Source: Thermoleophilia bacterium (GTDB lineage Bacteria > Actinomycetota > Thermoleophilia > Gaiellales > SKUG01). From it: 16,756 nt of DNA. The notes beneath the pieces were generated by a model. The model did no database searches. It saw nothing but the letters and a program-made list of their open reading frames with translations, and was not told the DNA's origin. The translations under genes were made by a program, and so were the position numbers. Below are positions 5,661-13,208 of this stretch, in pieces. The DNA lies in contig JAOPYU010000135.1 of NCBI GenBank assembly GCA_025964455.1, forward strand, positions 1-16,756, in the 5' to 3' direction. Position 1 is the first letter of the stretch; each line of letters starts with the position of its first letter.

Positions 5661-6383
5661 TCAGACGATCTCGATCGGTGTCCCGATCGGCAGCCGCGGA
5701 TACAGCTTCAGGATGGCGGCGTTCGGAATGCGGATGCAGCCGTGCGACGGTCGACCGGGGATCAGGTCCGGCCGGTCGGTCCCGTGCAGGCCGACGACCC
5801 CGCCGCCTGGCCAGTCGGTGAGTCGCGAGTACGCCGCCGTCCCGATGGCGCGCGGCCCGTACGGTCCGCTGGCGTCGGCCACGACGAGCCGCTCGCGCAC
5901 CCAGGTCGCGCCTGGCGGCGTCGGTGTTGCTGGGGCACCAACGCCCACGCGCGACATCCACACCACGCGTCCGCGCTCGACCAGCGTGGCCCGGAGCCGC
6001 GCCCGATTCACCACCAGGCGGGTCGTGACGCGGTAGATCGGTCCCATCGAGTGCTCACGCACCCATCCGCGCTGTCCATTCGGGCGCATCGCGATCGCGA
6101 CCTGCAGCCATCGAGCTCCGTCCGCATCCACGTGCCGCTGCAGGACCGGATAGACCTCCGGATTTCCCGACTCGGTATCGAGGTGCAGCCGTGTGACCAC
6201 GGCTGCAGACGCGGACGGATACCGGAACACGAGCCCGCGCGCCTCGGGGTGTGCCCAATGCGCGTACGTCGACCCGTCGGTCATCGGGGTGTAGGTCACC
6301 TCGCCGGCGCGCGCGGTCGCGGTCGCTCCGAACACCATCGCCACGACGACCAGGCTGAACGCGATCGCGCGCCGCGCGTTCAT
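5661..6383 (-). CDS. Secreted L,D-transpeptidase (YkuD domain)
   Basis: Protein of 240 residues. An N-terminal signal peptide (~1-26, ending near ATARA) directs export. A middle part (~30-120) precedes the YkuD catalytic domain (~120-240), which contains His200-Gly-Thr-Asp and the active-site motif SHGCIRI (His214, Cys216, Arg218). These enzymes form 3-3 cross-links in peptidoglycan or attach proteins to it, outside the membrane. The ATG at 6383 overlaps the stop of the ice-binding-like gene (ATGA), supporting this start and translational coupling. Co-production with a secreted ice-binding-like protein suggests coordinated envelope work. It could process peptidoglycan generally or anchor a partner; the sequence does not decide between these. 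Confidence 0.92.
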   Translation of the reverse strand: MNARRAIAFSLVVVAMVFGATATARAGEVTYTPMTDGSTYAHWAHPEARGLVFRYPSASAAVVTRLHLDTESGNPEVYPVLQRHVDADGARWLQVAIAMRPNGQRGWVREHSMGPIYRVTTRLVVNRARLRATLVERGRVVWMSRVGVGAPATPTPPGATWVRERLVVADASGPYGPRAIGTAAYSRLTDWPGGGVVGLHGTDRPDLIPGRPSHGCIRIPNAAILKLYPRLPIGTPIEIV

Positions 6384-7480
6384 CCCGTGTACGTCGGCGC
6401 AGCCACTGCGATCTGGCACCGGCGGAAGGCCCGGCTCGTCGAGGAGCGGTTGCCGGCTCGGTCATACGCCACCACGGTGATGACGTGTCGGCCGATCCGC
6501 AGGCCACGGATCCGGATCGACAGGCTGGTGCGCGTCAGGCGCGTGCTGCTCACGAAACGACCGTCGAGGAAGACGTGGGCCCGGCTGATGCCTGCGTTGT
6601 CGCGCAGGGCGACGGACGCCACGAAGTTGCGCGTGGTGCACACGGCCCGCGGCAGCCGCGAGATGAGCGCGATCGGGCCCGTGCGGTCGGGTCCGACGCC
6701 CGTACCGCCACCAGCGCCACCGCCCTCGCCGCCACCGGCGCCGCCTCCGCCCCCGCCTCCGCCCGTGCCGTCAGCGCAGGTCGGTCGCGTGATCGTGTCG
6801 TTGAGCAGGGTCACCGCGCCGTTGCGCGCCAGCAGGCGTCCGTCGATCGTGGCCGAATCCTGTACGGCGATCGACGTCAGGGCGAGCACGTTGCCGCGGA
6901 AGGTGGTCCGCGTTCCGAGCGTCGCGGAGCTGCCCACCTGCCAGAAGACGTTGCACGACTGCGCGCCGTTGAGCATCGTGACGCTGCTGTCGGTGGCCGA
7001 CACGAGCGCGGATTCAATCTGGAAGATGAACACGGCGTTCGGGTCGCCCTGCGCGTCGAGGGTGACGTTGCCGGTCAGGTGCAGGGTCGGCACCGAGCCG
7101 GTCCGGTACACGCCCGGGACCAGCGTGAGGCCGCCGATGTCAGGAGCTACCGTCGCGGTGAGCGGCCGCCCGGCGGCATCGAGGTAGGCGGTCGTCAGGT
7201 CGGACTTGGCCTGGAGCGCGGGTGCGTCGGCGATGTGCTGGGCCCCGTTGACGGTGCCCGGTGGGAAACCCGTGACATCCGTACCGGGATGGAGGCCGAG
7301 TTCGCCGGTGACGACGGTCGGCCTGGAGTTGGTCACCGTGCTGCCGGCGAGCACGCCATATGCAGCGGCGGTGCCGAGCGAGACGGGCGCGGTGGCCGCC
7401 TGCGCCGGGGCGACCGACACGATCGCCATGACCGTGGCGAGCAGTGCCACGGTTGCGGCTGTCCTGCGATGGATGAACAT
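6380..7480 (-). CDS. Secreted ice-binding-like protein (DUF3494) with Gly linker and C-terminal Ig-like domain
   Basis: Protein of 366 residues. A signal peptide (1-28, cut near PAQA) precedes an ice-binding-like beta-solenoid domain (~33-235). It contains the family's usual features: VSLGTAAAYGVLAGSTVTN, GELGLHPGT, a PGVY segment, VFIFQI and SCNVFWQVGSSATLG. An almost pure glycine linker (~237-262) leads to a domain (~268-355) resembling bacterial Ig-like repeats (LRDNAGIS...FLDGR...AYDRAGNRS) with two Cys. Ice-binding members adhere to ice, but many in non-polar bacteria are adhesins or have unknown roles, so ice binding is not certain here. The ATG at 7480 has GGAG 6 nt upstream. It is the first gene of a minus-strand cluster with the L,D-transpeptidase and the cobalamin-binding protein. 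Confidence 0.9.
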   Translation of the reverse strand: MFIHRRTAATVALLATVMAIVSVAPAQAATAPVSLGTAAAYGVLAGSTVTNSRPTVVTGELGLHPGTDVTGFPPGTVNGAQHIADAPALQAKSDLTTAYLDAAGRPLTATVAPDIGGLTLVPGVYRTGSVPTLHLTGNVTLDAQGDPNAVFIFQIESALVSATDSSVTMLNGAQSCNVFWQVGSSATLGTRTTFRGNVLALTSIAVQDSATIDGRLLARNGAVTLLNDTITRPTCADGTGGGGGGGGAGGGEGGGAGGGTGVGPDRTGPIALISRLPRAVCTTRNFVASVALRDNAGISRAHVFLDGRFVSSTRLTRTSLSIRIRGLRIGRHVITVVAYDRAGNRSSTSRAFRRCQIAVAAPTYTG

Positions 7481-7566
7481 GGTGCTCCAAGCTTCGGTTC
7501 TGCGCGACCAATCCGGCGCGGCAGGTGACTACCCACTGCGGGGCAGAACGCAAGCATCGGCATTCC

Positions 7567-7586
7567 GTCGGAGCGAATGATCCGAC
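7567..7586. repeat. Small inverted repeat in the leader of the ice-binding-like gene
   Basis: GTCGGA and TCCGAC pair over 6 bp with an 8-nt loop, about 87 bp upstream of the ATG at 7480. Minus-strand sequence nearer the gene (GCAGTG...CACCTGC, about 7524-7542) can also fold. A structured leader or operator is possible; no riboswitch class could be matched with confidence. Confidence 0.3.
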
Positions 7587-7595
7587 TACGACCCC

Positions 7596-7627
7596 GGTTC
7601 GTCAGAAGCTACGTTTTCTGACGAACC
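7596..7627. promoter_or_regulatory. 12-bp perfect inverted repeat between divergent genes
   Basis: GGTTCGTCAGAA and TTCTGACGAACC form a perfect inverted repeat with an 8-nt spacer. It lies between the divergent ice-binding-like and MarR genes, so it is unlikely to end a gene transcript. It is a candidate operator for either side or a stem-loop in a leader RNA. Confidence 0.55.
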
Positions 7628-7637
7628 TGCCCGATAC

Positions 7638-7665
7638 TTGCGCGGCGCACGTAATCCGCTACAGT
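7638..7665 (+). promoter_or_regulatory. Predicted promoter of marR-exporter operon (leaderless)
   Basis: TTGCGC (7638-7643) and TACAGT (7660-7665) are separated by 16 bp. The MarR ATG at 7673 begins 7 nt after the -10, where transcription should start, and there is no Shine-Dalgarno sequence. Confidence 0.55.
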
Positions 7666-7672
7666 TACGTGC
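7647..7672. promoter_or_regulatory. Likely MarR operator overlapping the promoter
   Basis: GCACGTAA (7647-7654) and TTACGTGC (7665-7672) form a perfect 8-bp inverted repeat around a 10-bp spacer. It covers the predicted -10 and ends directly before the MarR ATG. A palindrome here is the usual arrangement for an autorepressing MarR protein. Confidence 0.65.
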
Positions 7673-8173
7673 ATGGAGCATGCATCCACACCCTCCGCGA
7701 GCTCATGCGCCGAGCTGCTGCGCGCCCTCCCGGCGCTGACGGCGCTCAAGCGGAACCTGCGGCACGTCACGCCGCCCGATGCCGGATGGCTGCCCACGCT
7801 CGGCGCGCTGTGTCGGGCACCCGACGGCCTGCGGCTGACGCACCTGGCAGACATCCTCTTCGTCGATGCGTCGGTCACCAGCCGGCACGTCGCGCAGCTC
7901 GAGGCCCTCGGTTTCGCGGAGCGCCAGACCGATCCGGCCGATCGCCGCGCCAGCCTGCTCGCACCGACCGACGCTGGCCGCGCCTGGATGGGCGATGCGG
8001 TCGAGCGGTTCGCCACGCACGTGAGTAGCGCCCTGCCGGGGTGGGAGGACGAGGACGTCGACCTGCTCACGACACTCCTGCAGCGGCTCGCCTCGACCTT
8101 CGAGGACGCCGCTCGCCAGCCCTCCCGCATCCCCCTCGACCTGGACACGCCCGTCCCCGGAGCACCCGCATGA
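7673..8173 (+). CDS. MarR-family transcriptional regulator
   Basis: Protein of 166 residues with the MarR winged helix-turn-helix. Residues ~60-115 run from LTHLADILFVDASVTSRHVA through LEALGFAERQ to the wing DPADRRASLLAPTDAGR, which contains the typical DxRxxxxxLT-like signature. Flanking helices would make the dimer. MarR proteins usually repress a neighbouring exporter gene until a ligand binds. Here the stop overlaps the exporter start (ATGA), and a perfect palindrome lies over the promoter, supporting autoregulation and control of the exporter. The ATG at 7673 is set by the promoter directly in front. The ligand cannot be predicted. Confidence 0.92.
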   Translation: MEHASTPSASSCAELLRALPALTALKRNLRHVTPPDAGWLPTLGALCRAPDGLRLTHLADILFVDASVTSRHVAQLEALGFAERQTDPADRRASLLAPTDAGRAWMGDAVERFATHVSSALPGWEDEDVDLLTTLLQRLASTFEDAARQPSRIPLDLDTPVPGAPA

Positions 8174-9801
8174 GCACCGCCCTTCCCGAACTGTCCATCA
8201 CGCCGCAACAGCGGTCCCTCGTCCTCGCCGGCACGCTCGTCGGCATGCTCGTCGCGGCGATCAACCAGACCACGGTGACCACCGTCCTGCCGACGATCGC
8301 CGCCGACCTGCACGGCCTCGACCTGTACACCTGGGTGTTCACGGCGAGCATGCTCGCCTCCGCCGTCGCGGTGCCGGTCTTCGGCAAGCTGAGTGACATG
8401 TACGGTCGCCGACGCCTGTACATCACCGGAGTCAGCGTGTTCATCCTCGGCGCGATCGGCTGCGCGATCGCCCAGTCAATGGAGCAGCTGATCGCAGCGC
8501 GCGCGGTGCAGGGCATCGGCATGGGCGCGATCATGCCGCTCGCGATGGCGATCATCGCCGACGTCGTCCCCGCTCGCGAACGCGGCAAGTGGCAGGGGAT
8601 CATGGGTGCGGTGTTCGGCCTCGCCACCGTCCTGGGCCCACTTGCCGGTGGCTCGATCAGCGACAACTTCGGGTGGCGCTGGATCTTCTGGGTCAACGTT
8701 CCCCTCGGCGCGCTCGCGCTCCTGCTGATCGTCACGCAGCTGCACCTGCCGTTCCACCCGCGCCGCACCCGGATCGACTGGCTCGGCGCCGTGACCTTCG
8801 GCGGCGGGCTCACCACCCTGCTGCTCGCGTTGAGCCAGGGCGGACGGACCCACGCATGGGATTCGGCCCACATCGTGGGGCTGCTCGCGGCAGCCGTCGT
8901 GCTGCTCGTGGCGTTCGTGTTCGCGGAGCGCCACGCGGAGGACCCCATGATCCCGCTCGCGCTCTTCCGCGACCGCAACGTCACCCTGACGAGCATCGCC
9001 GGCATCGCGGTCGGCGCCGGCATGTTCGCGGCGATCTTCTACGTGCCGCTCTTCATGCAGGCCGTGGTGGGTGTCTCGAGCGCCGACAGCGGGCTCGCGC
9101 TCGTGCCGCTCATGTTCGGGCTGATCCTCACCTCGACGGCGTCGGGGATCCTGATCGGCAAGCTCGGTTCCTACAAGGCGATCATCGTCGCGGGTCCGAT
9201 CGTCGCCGGGCTCGGGCTGTACCTGATGTCAGGCATGACCGCGGAGGCGAGCATCTTCGACGCCGCCTGGCGCATGGCGATCGTCGGCGCCGGCATCGGC
9301 CTCGTGATGCAGAACATCATGCTCGTGGCGCAGAACTCCGTCGACCTGCGTGACATGGGAGTCATCACCTCGCTCGCCACGCTCATGCGCTCGGTCGGCG
9401 GCACCCTCGGCATCGCGATCCTCGGGACGCTCTTCGCGAGCCGCCTGCCCGACAACATCGCGTCGGAGATGGGCAAGCTCGATCCGCAGCTCGCCGCGAG
9501 CGCCGCCGAGCTGGATTCCGCCAGCATCCTGGACGCGCGCAATGCCCGGCTTCCGGAACCGGTCCAGGACGCACTGCACGCGGCCGTCTCCACGACCCTC
9601 ACGGACCTGTTCCTGCTGGGCGTGCCGTTCATGGCGCTGGCCTTCCTGGCGGTGATCGCCCTGCGCCGCGACGAGCTGTCGAACCGGTCCGCGATCTCGG
9701 TGCGCGACGACCTCGAGCACGAGCTTGCGGACCTGGTCCCCGTGGATGCGGCGCACGCGCCCGAAGCGATCGACGAGCCCATGCGGTCGACGCGCAGCTG
9801 A
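8170..9801 (+). CDS. DHA2-type (EmrB/QacA) MFS drug exporter
   Basis: Protein of 543 residues with about 14 hydrophobic segments, the length and layout of the DHA2 drug:proton antiporters. Visible motifs are INQTTVTTVLPTIAADL in the first helix, motif A GKLSDMYGRRR (~72-82) and motif C-like VLGPLAGGSISDNFGWRWIF. Acidic residues follow in the polar C-terminal tail (~500-543), which is long and Asp/Glu-rich. It should export toxic or antibiotic compounds across the inner membrane in exchange for protons. The ATG at 8170 overlaps the MarR stop by ATGA. The frame is open further back, but that extension lies inside the MarR gene and is not membrane-like. Substrates cannot be told from sequence. 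Confidence 0.93.
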   Translation: MSTALPELSITPQQRSLVLAGTLVGMLVAAINQTTVTTVLPTIAADLHGLDLYTWVFTASMLASAVAVPVFGKLSDMYGRRRLYITGVSVFILGAIGCAIAQSMEQLIAARAVQGIGMGAIMPLAMAIIADVVPARERGKWQGIMGAVFGLATVLGPLAGGSISDNFGWRWIFWVNVPLGALALLLIVTQLHLPFHPRRTRIDWLGAVTFGGGLTTLLLALSQGGRTHAWDSAHIVGLLAAAVVLLVAFVFAERHAEDPMIPLALFRDRNVTLTSIAGIAVGAGMFAAIFYVPLFMQAVVGVSSADSGLALVPLMFGLILTSTASGILIGKLGSYKAIIVAGPIVAGLGLYLMSGMTAEASIFDAAWRMAIVGAGIGLVMQNIMLVAQNSVDLRDMGVITSLATLMRSVGGTLGIAILGTLFASRLPDNIASEMGKLDPQLAASAAELDSASILDARNARLPEPVQDALHAAVSTTLTDLFLLGVPFMALAFLAVIALRRDELSNRSAISVRDDLEHELADLVPVDAAHAPEAIDEPMRSTRS

Positions 9802-9830
9802 CGCGCGCGAGGTCGGTGGAACGTCCCCGC

Positions 9831-9857
9831 CCGTCCGCCCGAAGAACGGGAGGACGG
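9831..9857 (+). terminator. Terminator hairpin after the exporter gene
   Basis: CCGTCC pairs with GGACGG, and after one G-A mismatch CCCG pairs with CGGG around the loop AAGAA. It lies 30 bp past the exporter stop and 47 bp before the next start. A short TTA follows. Confidence 0.6.
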
Positions 9858-9903
9858 TTACGTCGCACGCTCGGGATGGCGCGCGACTTCACGGGGATGT
9901 GTC

Positions 9904-11286
9904 ATGGGACTTTCGATCGCGTCGATTCCGCGCGTGCCTGCCCTCGGGCTGGTCGCGGCAACTGCAGCGGGTGGTGCGGCCCTCGCGGCGCTCACCCCCT
10001 CGATCATGCCGCGCTCGAGCAAGGACCAGCGCCTGCTCGCCATCGGCGGCGGCGTCCTCGGCGCAGCCGCGGGCGGCATCGCGCTCGGCGCGCTGCGCCT
10101 CGGCAAGGCGCCCCTTGGTGCGGCCTACGGCCCGGTCAGGACGGCGCTCACCGCCGCGGCCCTCATCGGCAGCGCCGCCATCGTCGCGACCCACTGGGGC
10201 GGCGGCACCACCGAGCCGAAGCCGAACCCGACCTACGACCCCGGCACCCGCGACGTGATCGAGAGCGTCGACGAGCAGCGCACGCTCCCGGCCCAGCCCG
10301 GGACCAGCGCGGTCGGCCGCGAGAAGCTCGACGTGCGTGGCCTGCGCTTCCTCGACACGATCACGACGGGCCTTCCGCAGCAGCCCGTGCGCGTCTACGC
10401 CGGGCTCGGAACAGGTGCGACGCCCCAGGAGCGCGTCGCGTTCGCGATCGAGCGGATGCACGAGATGGGCGCCTTCGACAAGGGCCGGATCGTGATCGCC
10501 CAGCCGTCCGGCTCCGGATTCGTGAACCAGGTCCCGATCCAGATGACCGAGATGCTCGCCAAGGGCGACGTGGCGACGGTCGCGCTCCAGTACGGTGACC
10601 AGCGCTCGTTCTCGGTGGATTCGATCCTCGCGCGCGACGTTGCGATCGAGCAGCACCGCATGCTCATCGAGGCCGTCCACGCCGAGGTCGAGAAGCTGCC
10701 CGCGGGCAAGCGCCCCGAGGTGTACCTGTTCGGAGAGAGCCTCGGCGGCTGGACCGCGCAGGATGCGGTCACCCGCGACGGTGCGCGCGGGTTCGACGAT
10801 CTGGGCATCAAGCGCGCTCTGTGGGTCGGCACGCCCGGCATGAGCCACTGGTCGGAGAACGTGCCGGCTGACATGTCCGAGCGCGTGACCGGGATCGACA
10901 AGCTCAACGCGCTGACCGACGCCGACGTCACCGACCGCGAGCGCGTGCTCGAGTTCCGCAACCCCGACGATGCGGTCACCAAGCTCGACGTGCGCAACAT
11001 CTGGAAGCGGCCCGAGTACCTGCGCGAGGACTCGCAGCGCATCAACGACCAGGTCTGGATCCCCGGGATCTCGATGCTGCAGGGCGGCCTCGACACCTAC
11101 AACGCGATCGCGGCGTCGCGGCCCGGCGAGTTCGGCGTCAAGGCGCATGACTACCGGCTCGCCCATGCGAAGGCCGTGCAGCTCGCCTACGACTTCCCGG
11201 ACGTGCCCGCGAGCGAGCTCGAGGCGATGACGGACACCGCCGAGCGGCTCGAGCAGCAGTACTTCGCCACGCATCCGGGCGCGTGA
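9904..11286 (+). CDS. Membrane-anchored alpha/beta-hydrolase (Abhydrolase_9 type)
   Basis: Protein of 460 residues. Three hydrophobic stretches (~13-30, 45-66, 80-96) anchor it, followed by a soluble domain (~140-455). The nucleophile elbow GESLGG places the likely catalytic serine at 279. Downstream FRNPDDAVTKLD could supply the acid and AHDYRLAHA the histidine. The order of membrane segments followed by a domain with VRVYAGLGT, GSGFVNQVP and YLFGESLGGW fits the actinobacterial Abhydrolase_9 (DUF2319-related) family. Its substrates are not well known, although a lipid or ester is plausible. GGGGA upstream of the ATG at 9904 serves as a Shine-Dalgarno sequence. It stands as a single gene after the exporter's terminator. 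Confidence 0.85.
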   Translation: MGLSIASIPRVPALGLVAATAAGGAALAALTPSIMPRSSKDQRLLAIGGGVLGAAAGGIALGALRLGKAPLGAAYGPVRTALTAAALIGSAAIVATHWGGGTTEPKPNPTYDPGTRDVIESVDEQRTLPAQPGTSAVGREKLDVRGLRFLDTITTGLPQQPVRVYAGLGTGATPQERVAFAIERMHEMGAFDKGRIVIAQPSGSGFVNQVPIQMTEMLAKGDVATVALQYGDQRSFSVDSILARDVAIEQHRMLIEAVHAEVEKLPAGKRPEVYLFGESLGGWTAQDAVTRDGARGFDDLGIKRALWVGTPGMSHWSENVPADMSERVTGIDKLNALTDADVTDRERVLEFRNPDDAVTKLDVRNIWKRPEYLREDSQRINDQVWIPGISMLQGGLDTYNAIAASRPGEFGVKAHDYRLAHAKAVQLAYDFPDVPASELEAMTDTAERLEQQYFATHPGA

Positions 11287-11308
11287 GACAGGGGGGGCTC
11301 GCCCGCCC

Positions 11309-12058
11309 TCAGGTGACGTCGAGCAGGTCCCAGCAGGCCGGGTCGACGTCGGCCTCCTCGGGCAGGTGGATCCACCCGCCGTCGGCGTGCAGGTCGTGTC
11401 GCGGGACATGCGTGCGTCCGAGCGCCGCGCGCCACGCCGTGAGGGCCGCGACCCACGCGTCGAACGTGTCGTCGGTGCGACGCACGTCCGCGCCGGGCGC
11501 CTCGACGCTCCAGCGCTCGGCGATCGCAGCTCCCACCTGGGCGCGGAGGTCGCCGGCCCCGGCCGCCTTGTAGCCACGGGTCGAAAGTGCGAGCGCCTGC
11601 AGGGTGCCGGCGGGGTAGACCTCCACGACCTGCACGCCAGTCGGCGTCGTCCACGTGCCGCGTCCATCCGGGCGCGCCTGCAGGCTCGTCAACAGCGCCG
11701 CGGTCCGCATCGCGGTGTAGGCGATGCGGTCGGCGGAGACCGAGAGCGGGCGACGGCCCGTCGCGCGCTGCACGAACACATCGGTCCAGCGCAGCGTCAT
11801 CGGTCGACCGTTGCGATCATGCGAGGGCCACGCATGCCCGTTCGACCACCCGGCGATCGCCTCGACGAACGGACGGGGCCACCCGAACGGCGCATCGATG
11901 CCGACCCAGGTACAGCCATCCACCAGCTGGACCAACGCGTCGTTGGTGAGGTCGTCGTCGATCGACACCACGCGCGGCGCGGCGGCCCCGGCCGTGTCGA
12001 TGCGGCAGGCGGCGGTCTTTCGGGGTTGCGATGCCATGTCGATGCCGAGGACCTTCAT
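11309..12058 (-). CDS. DUF429-family protein
   Basis: Protein of 249 residues. It begins MKVLGIDMASQPRKTAACRI, typical of DUF429, whose fold resembles the RNase H/actin-like ATPase superfamily. Also visible are GIDAPFGWP, then RWTDVFVQRATGRRPLSVSADRI and VVEVYPAGTL, followed near the C-terminus by DTFDAWVAALTAW. Acidic residues in GID and GIDAPFG may bind metal (inference from fold). The biological role is unknown. The ATG at 12058 matches the usual family start; an upstream in-frame ATG at 12106 would add a basic stretch unlike the family. It converges with the hydrolase gene (22-bp gap, no clear terminator) and diverges from the GDPD-like gene. Confidence 0.85.
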   Translation of the reverse strand: MKVLGIDMASQPRKTAACRIDTAGAAAPRVVSIDDDLTNDALVQLVDGCTWVGIDAPFGWPRPFVEAIAGWSNGHAWPSHDRNGRPMTLRWTDVFVQRATGRRPLSVSADRIAYTAMRTAALLTSLQARPDGRGTWTTPTGVQVVEVYPAGTLQALALSTRGYKAAGAGDLRAQVGAAIAERWSVEAPGADVRRTDDTFDAWVAALTAWRAALGRTHVPRHDLHADGGWIHLPEEADVDPACWDLLDVT

Positions 12059-12152
12059 GGGAGTGGCATTCCCGACGCGCGGCCGGCGCCCACCTCGCGG
12101 GTTCATTCCGACGCCGGTATCAAGGCGCTGCGGCAGCGTCCGTTGAGACCTC

Positions 12153-12833
12153 GTGACCGCTCGCTCCCTCCCCTTCCTCATCGCCCACCGTGACGGCAAC
12201 CACCCCGAACGGATCCCAGCCGCACTCGATGCCGGTGCGCGCCTCATCGAGGCCGACGTCTACCGTCACCGAGGTCGCCTCGAGGTGCGGCACCTCAAGA
12301 CGGCCGGCCCGCTCCCGGTCCTGTGGGACACCTGGGAGCTCGCAAGCCCGTTCCGCCGGCGCCTGCAGCTCGCGGAGCTGCTCGCCGCGGCCGAGGAGCA
12401 CGGCGCGGAGCTCATGCTCGACCTGAAGGGCCGCGACCGACAGCTCGCCGTCGACGTGGAGCGGGCGCTCGACCTTCGCGTCACGCCGCGACCGATCACG
12501 ATCTGCGCGCGCAACTGGCGACACCTGGACCGCTTCCAGCACCGATCGGACGTGCGTTCGGTGTGGTCGGTCGGTTCGCGACGCGGGCTGCGCCGCCTGC
12601 TCGCGCTGCGTGCTGCTCGCCAGCACCCGCTCGGCGGCGTGTCGATCCACGAGCGCCTGCTGAATCCGTCGACCGTGCGCGAGCTGCGACACGCGGCCGA
12701 GGTGATCATGACCTGGCCGATCAACTCGCTCGATCGCGCCGAGGCGCTGGTCCAGTGGGGCGTGCACGGCCTCATCACCGATGCACCGCACGTAGTGGCC
12801 GATGCCGTTCGGCCGCGCCGCGTCGCCGCCTGA
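12153..12833 (+). CDS. Glycerophosphodiester phosphodiesterase-like protein (GDPD)
   Basis: Protein of 226 residues matching the GDPD TIM-barrel outline: AHRDGN near the start (His12), IEADV (Glu33, Asp35) as metal ligands, a second histidine in VRHLK (His47), LMLDLKG in place of the usual EIK, and the C-terminal ITDAPHVV. Two deviations stand out: the usual PENT is PERI, and the EIK Glu is Asp90. Core ligands remain, so it may still cleave glycerophosphodiesters, possibly with altered specificity. No signal peptide is seen, so it should be cytosolic. The start is GTG at 12153, chosen because MTARSLPFLIAHR leads straight into the domain. Its stop directly abuts the stop of the convergent pilin-like gene. 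Confidence 0.82.
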   Translation: MTARSLPFLIAHRDGNHPERIPAALDAGARLIEADVYRHRGRLEVRHLKTAGPLPVLWDTWELASPFRRRLQLAELLAAAEEHGAELMLDLKGRDRQLAVDVERALDLRVTPRPITICARNWRHLDRFQHRSDVRSVWSVGSRRGLRRLLALRAARQHPLGGVSIHERLLNPSTVRELRHAAEVIMTWPINSLDRAEALVQWGVHGLITDAPHVVADAVRPRRVAA

Positions 12834-13208
12834 TCAGCGCGTCGGCGGCGACCAGCGACCGTCGCTGCAGCGCGACCCGTGCGCGTCGCACGTGAAGCGG
12901 CGCGACGTCGCCCCCCGGCCGATCACCCGGAAGGTGCCGACGCCGAACACGTCGACGGACAGCCGGTAGCCGTCCACGCCGTCCCAGGCCACGCGCTCGC
13001 TCACGAGCTCCTCACCGGTCTGGCACCCGTCGTAGGTGCCGCGGGCAGCGCGGCACGACTGCAGCTGCTCGGCGGCGTCAGCCAGCCGTGCACGCGCATC
13101 GTCGGCCCGGCGACCGCTGGATGCCCAGGTGATCGTTGCGACGACCAGCAGCGCGACGAGCACGCACGCGCCGATGATCGCCGTGGCACGGAGGACGCAT
13201 GGGGTCAT
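12834..13208 (-). CDS. Small membrane-anchored pilin-like protein
   Basis: Protein of 124 residues. One hydrophobic helix (~7-28) is followed by an amphipathic stretch (ARARLADAAEQLQSC) and a Cys-containing body. The C-terminus, FTCDAHGSRCSDGRW, resembles the end of actinobacterial type IV pilin-like proteins, where paired Cys and a final G-x-W occur. The stretch RGTYDGC also fits a pilin globular domain. There is no visible prepilin peptidase site (G/E-F-T-L-I/V-E), so true pilus assembly is doubtful; it could be a single-pass membrane protein exposed outside. The ATG at 13208 overlaps the stop of the upstream M14 peptidase (ATGA), so it is translationally coupled and is the last gene of that operon. 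Confidence 0.6.
   Translation of the reverse strand: MTPCVLRATAIIGACVLVALLVVATITWASSGRRADDARARLADAAEQLQSCRAARGTYDGCQTGEELVSERVAWDGVDGYRLSVDVFGVGTFRVIGRGATSRRFTCDAHGSRCSDGRWSPPTR

Noticed and set aside
5484..7187. A 567-codon plus-strand open frame across the transpeptidase and ice-binding-like genes
   Set aside because: Crosses two real genes on the opposite strand; Arg/Pro-rich with no domain.
7481..7595. Possible c-di-GMP riboswitch in the leader of the ice-binding-like gene
   Set aside because: GGGTAG and TGCCG elements loosely recall the class, but the conserved GCAAAGC-type core is not found; only small hairpins can be supported.
9889..11667. A 592-codon minus-strand open frame opposite the alpha/beta-hydrolase
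   Set aside because: It lacks recognisable domains and overlaps the well-supported hydrolase and DUF429 genes; such shadow frames are usual at high GC.
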